From positions 1 to 6,118 of the forward strand of contig DAOWMW010000084.1 of assembly GCA_030642865.1 (NCBI GenBank): a DNA stretch of 6,118 nucleotides. Reading direction: 5' to 3'. The notes below the pieces were generated by a model, which worked only from the letters and a program-made list of their open reading frames with translations, made no database searches and was not told the DNA's origin. The position numbers and the translations under genes are program-made. Positions 1-5,054 of this stretch are shown piece by piece (the stretch's first letter is position 1; every line of letters begins with the position of its first letter). Source of the stretch: Desulfobacteraceae bacterium. GTDB lineage: Bacteria; Desulfobacterota; Desulfobacteria; Desulfobacterales; BuS5.

Positions 1-60
1 TGATGCAACACAGAAGACGGGCACAAGAATAAGTAATTATGGGTAATTTATAAAATCCAC

Positions 61-233
61 GATCCTTAGGATTCGCACAAAAATAAATTGGCAATTTTAA
101 GTGTTGAGGCGCCCGCCTGGCAAGGCACAAAAGTGCAGTAATATAAAGATATTCCTGCACTTTTGTAACGCAGTCAGGCGGGAAGAATCGGCGCTTAAAA
201 TGTTAAGTTATTTTTGCGCGAGCCCTTAAGGTC
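61..233. repeat. Long imperfect inverted repeat, MITE-like palindromic element
   Basis: The stretch folds on itself around a centre near 146/147. From inside out, paired blocks are AATAT 140-144 with 149-153 (loop AAAG); a perfect 12-bp stem ACAAAAGTGCAG 127-138 with 155-166; CCCGCCTG 112-119 with CAGGCGGG 175-182; ATTTTAAG 94-101 with CTTAAAAT 194-201; and CGCACAAAAATAA 74-86 with 208-220 (12 of 13 paired). A weaker outer block, CCTTAGG near 64-70 with CCTTAAGG near 224-231, follows. No transposase or ORF lies inside. The structure suits a non-autonomous mobile or dispersed palindromic element. It lies just downstream of the minus-strand PHP gene, so its transcript would meet this hairpin, which could block read-through or protect the 3' end. 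The fold is read directly from the sequence; the mobile origin is inferred. Confidence 0.75.
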
Positions 234-241
234 TATATAAC

Positions 242-263
242 TTGTCAGATAATTCCCTGACAA
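242..263 (-). terminator. Stem-loop just after the PHP gene; possible weak terminator
   Basis: A perfect 7-bp stem (TTGTCAG 242-248 with CTGACAA 257-263) and an 8-nt loop lie 1 nt beyond the stop codon of the minus-strand PHP gene. No U-tract follows in the direction of transcription, so it is not a classical intrinsic terminator. It may act with the much larger hairpin at 61-233, or be a 3'-end stabiliser. Confidence 0.3.
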
Positions 264-264
264 T

Positions 265-1425
265 CTATTGAGACATCACCTTTTTTTTAAATTCAACTGG
301 TGAATAATTTCCGTTTTTTAAAGCATCAACAAGATCTTTTTCATTTTTCACAACAGATGAAAAACAGGTAGCATACTTCCCCACTTCTGCAACCTCATGG
401 GCATCGCTCCCCCCTGTGGTCGGCAGCCCAAGCCTTGCTGCAACTTTTGAAGCAAAATCATTTTCTCGTTTGGTAACTTTTCCGTTTAAAACTTCAACAG
501 CATCAACATGCTTAAACAAAGACCTTTGAGCTGCTTTTTCAGAGGTCAAACCTATGTCCGACACTGCAAAATTCAAAAATCCCCTAAAAGGATGTGGTAC
601 AATGATAAATCCACCAGACCGGTTAACCTCATCCCTTAATTCTTCTAGCTTGATAATACCTTTGATATCCCGATTCATACCGAAAACCAGCATATCTCCC
701 TGATCTGTAATAATTTCATTTCCCGCAAGAATAAGAAAATTATTTTTTTCTCTTAAGTTTTCTACTAAATCTGGAGCCCATACATAATTATGATCCGTGA
801 GGCAAATACCATCCAGCCCGATTAGTTTTGCCTGTTGAATTAGACCATCCAAAGGGGCAGAGCTGCAAGGGGACGCAGGGCTTGTATGCATATGCAGATC
901 AATAAAAAAATCTCCTGATACTTTTTTTTCAGCAGCAATATGATTTTTTTTATCTTTAACCGGTTTTTCCTTTACCTGAATGGGGATATTTTTTTCCTCC
1001 ACCTTTTTTGAGGTATCGGTTTTTCCACTTATAAATTCATCAAAGGATAAATCAGGGTTTTCCTTTACGGCATCTTTCCATTTAATGACCTGAACCGCCT
1101 CTTTAGCAGAAAAGCAGCATTCAATCAGAAGATTCGCAAAATGCCTGCACCCTTTCCGGCCGATAATTTTATGTACTTTATCTGTAAATCCGTTTTCAAC
1201 ACGGAACCCCACAGCCTCCTGCAGAAAAAATATGGCCCTGGGACACTCCGGCGTTGTCCATCTATTCCATTTTCCATCAATGGATAATATCTGCAAATCA
1301 GATATACCTATGGAAACATCTATTTCAATACCATATATATCATCATCAAGAACGCCATGAACAAAAAGAGCATCCTCGTTTTTTTTCACAATGCTTATCA
1401 GTTTATTACGGGAGTATTGTAACAT
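265..1425 (-). CDS. DUF2889-PHP domain fusion protein, putative metal-dependent phosphoesterase
   Basis: A 386-residue protein with two domains. Residues 1 to about 118 match the DUF2889 pattern (L26-D27, DGKWNRWTTPEC 50-61, G73..G79, GCRH 92-95, ECC 102-104), a family of unknown function. A Lys/Glu-rich linker covers about 119-170. Residues 172 to about 376 form a PHP domain: DLHMHT (H178, H180), TDH (D211, H212), GNE (E237), PHP (H278) and GSDAH (D341, H343), the full set of likely metal ligands. PHP proteins of this short class (for example the TrpH/RNase AM type) hydrolyse phosphoester bonds with bound metals; the substrate here is unknown. There is no signal peptide or membrane segment, so it is probably cytosolic. 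The start at 1425 is preceded by GGAGA about 10 nt upstream (1436-1440, minus strand). It lies downstream of a stand-alone DUF2889 gene in the same orientation. Phosphoesterase activity is likely from intact ligands; the role of the N-terminal domain is unknown. Confidence 0.88.
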   Translation of the reverse strand: MLQYSRNKLISIVKKNEDALFVHGVLDDDIYGIEIDVSIGISDLQILSIDGKWNRWTTPECPRAIFFLQEAVGFRVENGFTDKVHKIIGRKGCRHFANLLIECCFSAKEAVQVIKWKDAVKENPDLSFDEFISGKTDTSKKVEEKNIPIQVKEKPVKDKKNHIAAEKKVSGDFFIDLHMHTSPASPCSSAPLDGLIQQAKLIGLDGICLTDHNYVWAPDLVENLREKNNFLILAGNEIITDQGDMLVFGMNRDIKGIIKLEELRDEVNRSGGFIIVPHPFRGFLNFAVSDIGLTSEKAAQRSLFKHVDAVEVLNGKVTKRENDFASKVAARLGLPTTGGSDAHEVAEVGKYATCFSSVVKNEKDLVDALKNGNYSPVEFKKKVMSQ

Positions 1426-1661
1426 ATCCTTTTAATCTCCAAAAAAAATTTCCAAAACAAGTGGAAAACAAATTTTAAATCTGTAAATATAGATAGATAA
1501 TTAATTTCAGCGATACGCTGATCCATAATAAAATTTGAAAACCTCTGGAACTTGCTCATACTCAAACAGCCAGATCTTTTCAAATTTCACCATATCTCAT
1601 CCGGCCGATAACGCCGTGAAATTATTTATGTGAAGATCTATAGATTGCTGTAAATTACTAT
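1426..1661. other. Intergenic region between the two DUF2889 genes, with a stem-loop
   Basis: These 236 bp separate two minus-strand genes. I see no convincing gene. An inverted repeat, AATTTCAC 1583-1590 with GTGAAATT 1616-1623 (8 bp perfect), encloses 25 nt holding a short GGC/GCC inner stem. There is also a 10-bp palindrome, ATCTATAGAT, at 1636-1645. Neither is followed by a T-run on the minus strand. The gap is long enough for the PHP gene to have its own promoter, but no clear -35/-10 pair stands out. Confidence 0.45.
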
Positions 1662-2165
1662 TTATTCGCTGGGAGGGGTGAGGCCCTCCACCAGAATACT
1701 CCCCGGAGCAAAGGCTGCGCAGCGATTGTACATCCTGATGTTCTTTTTGACCATATCCTTATAATAATCTATTGCATTGAGATCCTCCATGGAATGCCGG
1801 TCTAAACTTTTTTTGGTAAACGCGAGAATTACACCGTGGCAGCATTCCTCCACCATAAAAATAAGTTCTTTACAATCTGTTTCTTCCCCCATTAAACCTT
1901 TAATAATTTTCAGCATCCCGGGCCCTATTCTGACACCAATAACCTTTTTTAAAGCCTTGTTTTCATTTTCCTGACACTCTTTTTGATAGGAACGATAAAA
2001 TTTCCCTTTTGCATCTATAATCTCAAGGTCAGGAAGTTTGACCTTTATTTCAACAAAAGCTTCGGTGAGTGTATCCTGGAGCCTGCAGATTGAGACCATC
2101 CTGTTTTCATCCACCTTTTCCACACATGTAGACCTGCTCCGCTTAAAATCGAGTATTTCTGTCAT
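1662..2165 (-). CDS. DUF2889 family protein of unknown function
   Basis: A 167-residue soluble protein. It matches the DUF2889 half of the neighbouring PHP fusion along its length: L29-x-D31, a beta-like stretch VEIKVKLPDLEIIDAKGK (38-55), EC 63-64, GVRIGPG (77-83), C98 and EECC (106-109). The paralogues keep the D/GK..EC and ECC positions but differ in the middle: the TTPEC of the fusion is SYQKEC here. An open frame extends upstream to 2246, but the start at 2165 is chosen because AAGGAG (2175-2180, minus strand) sits 9 nt before it, and the 27 upstream residues have no family match. DUF2889 has no known biochemical function to my knowledge. The context, next to a fused copy, suggests a shared pathway, but this is only an inference. 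Confidence 0.82.
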   Translation of the reverse strand: MTEILDFKRSRSTCVEKVDENRMVSICRLQDTLTEAFVEIKVKLPDLEIIDAKGKFYRSYQKECQENENKALKKVIGVRIGPGMLKIIKGLMGEETDCKELIFMVEECCHGVILAFTKKSLDRHSMEDLNAIDYYKDMVKKNIRMYNRCAAFAPGSILVEGLTPPSE

Positions 2166-2174
2166 AATATTGAT

Positions 2175-2180
2175 CTCCTT
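2175..2180 (-). promoter_or_regulatory. Ribosome binding site deciding the start of the DUF2889 gene
   Basis: The minus strand reads AAGGAG, a near-perfect Shine-Dalgarno sequence, 9 nt before the ATG at 2165. It supports the shorter 167-residue protein over the 194-residue reading that begins at 2246. Confidence 0.75.
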
Positions 2181-2522
2181 ATGCCAAATTTTACAAAATA
2201 TATCTTTTTTTTTTGACAAAACCGAATAAAAAAAGGATAGTGACAAATTTGGCTTTCAAATTTATCGAGCTGTGCGGTTAACATTTATCAAATCTAATGT
2301 CAGACCTCGTACTTTTTTTAATATTATTTGAACACTACTATATAACCAGGTAAAAATATTTATAATTATGAGTATAATGTAAAATATTTGAGAAATTGGG
2401 TATCGGCAATTTTTATGCCAAGTAATTATTTCAAATGGTTAGATGTATTTTTTAGATAAAAAATAAAAAAAGAATAAAGTTTCAAGGTCTGAATGTAATA
2501 ATGTTGTAATAAAGTTTTTTTT
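2181..2522. promoter_or_regulatory. AT-rich divergent intergenic region, promoters likely but not resolved
   Basis: About 340 bp without a gene lies between the minus-strand DUF2889 gene and the plus-strand membrane protein-mutase cluster, so promoters for both directions should be here. On the minus strand TTGTCA occurs twice (complement of 2214-2219 and 2241-2246), resembling a -35 box, but no -10 box lies at a standard spacing. On the plus strand TATAAT occurs at 2373-2378 without a good -35 partner. Near-identical GTAAAAATATTT and GTAAAATATTT direct repeats flank it (around 2350 and 2379). I saw no cobalamin riboswitch-like structure. Confidence 0.4.
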
Positions 2523-2798
2523 ATGCCATATATAAATATTTACTTGACTGTTGCGGTTGTATTTGCTTTGAATCTCCCTTTTGGATTTTGGAGAGCAATT
2601 GCCAAAAAAATTAAAATATCATGGTTTTTGGCAATCCATATGCCTGTTCCGGTTGTTATTATATTACGTTATACCACTGGGACAGGCTGGAGTTTCATTA
2701 CATTTCCTGTTCTCACAGGAGCCTTTTGCACAGGCCAGCTTACAGGTAGCTTAGTATATCGCAAAATACTGACAATAAGCAATAAAAGAGATATTTAA
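2523..2798 (+). CDS. Small conserved membrane protein, three predicted TM segments
   Basis: A 91-residue hydrophobic protein with segments at about 4-22, 33-50 and 57-79, and a short basic tail (R80, K81, K88, R89). Distinct features are NLPFGFWR (17-24), WFLAIHMPVPVVI (34-46) and FPVLTGAFCTGQ (61-72). From memory these resemble small uncharacterised membrane proteins of deltaproteobacteria; no function is known to me. It ends 17 bp before the mutase large subunit, implying co-transcription. The ATG is preceded by a T-run and no Shine-Dalgarno sequence, so initiation is weak or leaderless, or starts at another codon; the conserved-looking N-terminus favours this ATG. The protein has no catalytic motif. 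A role as a transporter or anchor for the mutase pathway cannot be shown. Confidence 0.75.
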   Translation: MPYINIYLTVAVVFALNLPFGFWRAIAKKIKISWFLAIHMPVPVVIILRYTTGTGWSFITFPVLTGAFCTGQLTGSLVYRKILTISNKRDI

Positions 2799-2804
2799 AA
2801 ATTC

Positions 2805-2810
2805 AAGGAG
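2805..2810 (+). promoter_or_regulatory. Ribosome binding site of the mutase large subunit, decides its start
   Basis: AAGGAG ends 5 nt before ATG 2816. An in-frame GTG at 2810 begins with the last base of this motif and so cannot be served by it; the ATG at 2816 is therefore preferred, removing two residues. Confidence 0.85.
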
Positions 2811-2815
2811 TGATT

Positions 2816-4492
2816 ATGGAATTAAGCATTAAAGAAAAGGCAGCAAAGGCATACAGAGAAAAATGCGACATTACCGAAACTGATTCGGGAATACCTTTAA
2901 AAAATTGTTATACCGTGGATGATATAGATCCAGATAAATTAGAAAAAAAATGCCCTTTACCAGGAACATTTCCCTATACCCGTGGAATATATGAAAATAT
3001 GTACAGGGGGCGTTTATGGAGCAGAAGGGAACTTTGCGGATATGCATCACCTGAAGTCACCAATGAAAGAATTAAATTCCTCATTGATTCCGGGGAAAGT
3101 GCCATAAATTTCATCGTTGATGTCCCAACTCACCAGGGAATAGACTCTGATCACCCACGGGCGAAACATGATATAGGGCGCCAGGGGGTTCCTCTATGCA
3201 CCATTGAAGATGCCGAACATATTATCAAGGATATACCTTTAGATAAAATAAGTGTTAATGTTACCACCCTTGGTGTGGTGCAGCCGGCCATCTATTTTGC
3301 AGCAGCAAAAAAAGCCGGTTTTAAACTGGAGTCTCTCATGGGAACCTGTGTTAATGAAAATCTCCACTATGGGGTCTGCGGTTTTAATCCACCCTCCTTT
3401 CCATTAACCTGGGGATGGCGCTGCTGTCTTGATTTTATTGAATTCTGCATGAAAGAAGTTCCAAAATTCAACCCATTGAGCATTGATGTTTACGATTACA
3501 GGGAAAATGGAATTACAGCTCCCATGGAAGTGGCCTTTGCTATGACAACGGCAAGAGAATATTTAAATGCCCTTCTTCAAAGGGGGCTCGATATAGAAAA
3601 AATTGCCCCGAAAATCGCCACAATAACCCACAGTTCCGAGATAAATTTTTTTGAAGAAATTGCTAAATTAAGAGCTGCCAGAAGAATCTGGGCAAATATG
3701 CTAAAAGATGAATTTAAAGCCACCAGTGAACGTGCCCTCCGCTATAAATTTCATGTACATACAGCCGGGAATTCCCTTACAATGCAGCAGCCCCTTGTAA
3801 ATACTGTACGGATTGCCTATGAAGCCCTCGCAGCTGTCCTTGGGGGCTGCCAGTCCTTGCACACCTGCTCCTATGACGAAGCCCAGGGGCTCCCCACTGA
3901 AGAATCCCACGAGCTGGCAATACGAACACAACAGGTATTAACCTATGAAACCGGAGTAACATCTGTGGCAGATCCTCTGGGGGGATCCTACTTTGTGGAA
4001 GCCTTAACCGATGAGATAGAATCGAAAATTCTCGAATATATGGAAAAAATTGAAGAGGCAGGAGGGATGAGAAAAGCTGTCATGTCAGGCTGGGTCGACG
4101 CTGAAATAGGGCATGTGCAGTATGAAAAGCAAAAGGATATTGAAAGTGGGAAAAAACCTGTTATTGGATTGAACAAATTTCGTAAACCAATGGAAGAAGA
4201 AAAAATCATGCCCGCACACGAAGTTCCGGACGAAATGATTAAAAAACATCTGGAAAATTTAAAAAAATTCAAGCAAAACAGAAACAAAAAAATGGTATCA
4301 GAAAGTCTGGAACAGATGTACCTGAATGCAAAAGACCCGAACATTAACCTGGGCCATTCTGCCATAGAAGCGGCCGAAGCAGGAGCAACCATGGCAGAAA
4401 TGCGCGGCACCATACGGCTTGCCCATAACGACGGATTTGACCCTTTTAGTCAAGTGGAACCTGAATTTGACGCTTCGTTTGCAACCGAATAG
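2816..4492 (+). CDS. Divergent B12-dependent acyl-CoA mutase, large (catalytic) subunit
   Basis: A 558-residue protein, the length of the catalytic subunit in split mutases such as HcmA or IcmA (about 560 residues). It has the family TIM-barrel landmarks: MYRGRLW (62-68), DVPTHQGIDSDHPR (102-115), LDKISV (142-147), FFEEIAKLRAARRIWA, ALAAVLGGCQSLHT, GLPTE, DPLGGSYFVE, PVIGLNKF, then a linker to the separate B12 subunit. Against the P. shermanii methylmalonyl-CoA mutase (recalled), catalytic His244 of GYH is Asp227 (YDYRENG, codon 3494-3496), Tyr89 is Leu73, Ser114 is Asn98, and residues 178-201, which span the Arg207 position, contain no Arg. The hydroxyisobutyryl-CoA mutase residues Ile90 and Asp117 become Leu73 and Ile100. 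A methylmalonyl-CoA activity is therefore unlikely; the substrate is unknown. The first 215 residues are unusually Cys-rich (including CC 203-204). The small subunit gene follows after 24 bp. Mutase-family membership is near certain; substrate is open. Confidence 0.92.
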   Translation: MELSIKEKAAKAYREKCDITETDSGIPLKNCYTVDDIDPDKLEKKCPLPGTFPYTRGIYENMYRGRLWSRRELCGYASPEVTNERIKFLIDSGESAINFIVDVPTHQGIDSDHPRAKHDIGRQGVPLCTIEDAEHIIKDIPLDKISVNVTTLGVVQPAIYFAAAKKAGFKLESLMGTCVNENLHYGVCGFNPPSFPLTWGWRCCLDFIEFCMKEVPKFNPLSIDVYDYRENGITAPMEVAFAMTTAREYLNALLQRGLDIEKIAPKIATITHSSEINFFEEIAKLRAARRIWANMLKDEFKATSERALRYKFHVHTAGNSLTMQQPLVNTVRIAYEALAAVLGGCQSLHTCSYDEAQGLPTEESHELAIRTQQVLTYETGVTSVADPLGGSYFVEALTDEIESKILEYMEKIEEAGGMRKAVMSGWVDAEIGHVQYEKQKDIESGKKPVIGLNKFRKPMEEEKIMPAHEVPDEMIKKHLENLKKFKQNRNKKMVSESLEQMYLNAKDPNINLGHSAIEAAEAGATMAEMRGTIRLAHNDGFDPFSQVEPEFDASFATE

Positions 4493-4503
4493 AGAATATT
4501 ACC

Positions 4504-4510
4504 AGGGAGA
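4504..4510 (+). promoter_or_regulatory. Ribosome binding site supporting the GTG start of the B12 subunit
   Basis: AGGGAGA lies 6 nt upstream of GTG 4517. No ATG occurs between this motif and the conserved cobalamin-binding motif, so the GTG start is well supported. Confidence 0.75.
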
Positions 4511-4516
4511 TAAAAA

Positions 4517-4930
4517 GTGAGCAGCAATAACAGAAAAATAAAGGTACTTTTGGCAAAAACGAGTCTTGACGGGCATAACCGCGGGATTAAGGTGATAAGC
4601 AAATGGCTTTCAGATGCCGGTATGGAGGTTATTTTCCTCGGGCAATTCCTCACAGAAGAAATAGTTGTAAGGGCGGCTGTGGAAGAGGATGTTGATGTTG
4701 TCGGGTTAAGCTTTCTTGGTGGCGAGCATCTGTTTGCTGCCCAGGACATGCGTGTGGAAATGAAAAAACAGGGGTTATCTGACGATGTTATTTTTCTCAT
4801 GGGGGGAGTTATTCCCAAGGAAGATACAGTCAAGTTAAAAGAGATAGGGGTGGATATGATCTTTCTGCCCGGCACGCCCATGGAAGATATTGTCGGTTTC
4901 ATAAATGACAATGTTAAACTCGGAAAATAG
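4517..4930 (+). CDS. Cobalamin-binding small subunit of an acyl-CoA mutase
   Basis: A 137-residue B12-binding domain, the usual size of the small subunit in split mutases (HcmB/IcmB type). The DxHxxG signature is DGHNRG (18-23), with H20 the predicted lower ligand of cobalt, D18 its hydrogen-bond partner, and K14 the conserved Lys of the KxxxDGH pattern. The other nucleotide-tail-binding segments are GLSFLGGEHL (63-72), LMGGVIP (94-100) and FLPGTP (116-121). It should pair with the large subunit encoded 24 bp upstream to form the adenosylcobalamin-dependent holoenzyme, which generates the 5'-deoxyadenosyl radical for carbon-skeleton rearrangement. The start is GTG. No MeaB/ArgK-like GTPase chaperone gene is in the window. 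The intact B12 site argues that the partner subunit is a working enzyme despite its altered substrate pocket. Confidence 0.93.
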   Translation: MSSNNRKIKVLLAKTSLDGHNRGIKVISKWLSDAGMEVIFLGQFLTEEIVVRAAVEEDVDVVGLSFLGGEHLFAAQDMRVEMKKQGLSDDVIFLMGGVIPKEDTVKLKEIGVDMIFLPGTPMEDIVGFINDNVKLGK

Positions 4931-5054
4931 ATATACCTCGTAATACCGCCTGGTTAGAATCTTGCGAAAGGGAAGTTTAATTATTTTTGCAGCGACTCAA
5001 GAAATTTATTCGGAATAATGGAGCACTTTTAAGGAAAAAGGTCTGCACAACAAT
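4931..5054. other. Gap between mutase operon and NamZ gene; no clear terminator
   Basis: These 124 bp hold no gene and no hairpin followed by a T-run. The block TTATTTTTGC at 4981-4990 is identical to 208-217 in the long inverted repeat, and its flanks are loosely alike. A palindrome, TTATTC-G-GAATAA, lies at 5006-5018. The absence of a terminator leaves read-through from the mutase operon into the downstream gene possible. Confidence 0.4.

Noticed and set aside
61..233. CRISPR array or tRNA/ncRNA gene
   Set aside because: There is a single palindrome, not regularly spaced direct repeats, and no cloverleaf fits.
1398..1583. A 61-residue minus-strand reading frame between the DUF2889 genes
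   Set aside because: It overlaps the start of the PHP gene, shows no recognisable motif, and covers the stem-loop; it looks like chance.
2197..2219. Promoter for the DUF2889 gene (TTGTCA with TATATT on the minus strand)
   Set aside because: The spacer is only 11 nt, too short for a standard sigma-70 promoter; alternative -10 boxes lie 18-20 nt away and are poor matches.
2166..2246. Upstream extension of the DUF2889 gene by 27 residues
   Set aside because: The added residues have no family match, the far start lacks a ribosome binding site, and AAGGAG sits correctly for the start at 2165.
2247..2522. Cobalamin riboswitch upstream of the B12 mutase operon
   Set aside because: The region is AT-rich and I find no B12-box-like GC-rich conserved segment or multi-helix layout.
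2810..2815. GTG start for the mutase large subunit
   Set aside because: The GTG overlaps the ribosome binding site AAGGAG; the ATG at 2816 has proper spacing.
4450..4911. A 153-residue minus-strand reading frame opposite the B12 subunit
   Set aside because: It is the antisense of a highly conserved cobalamin-binding domain and is Ser/Pro-rich without any motif.
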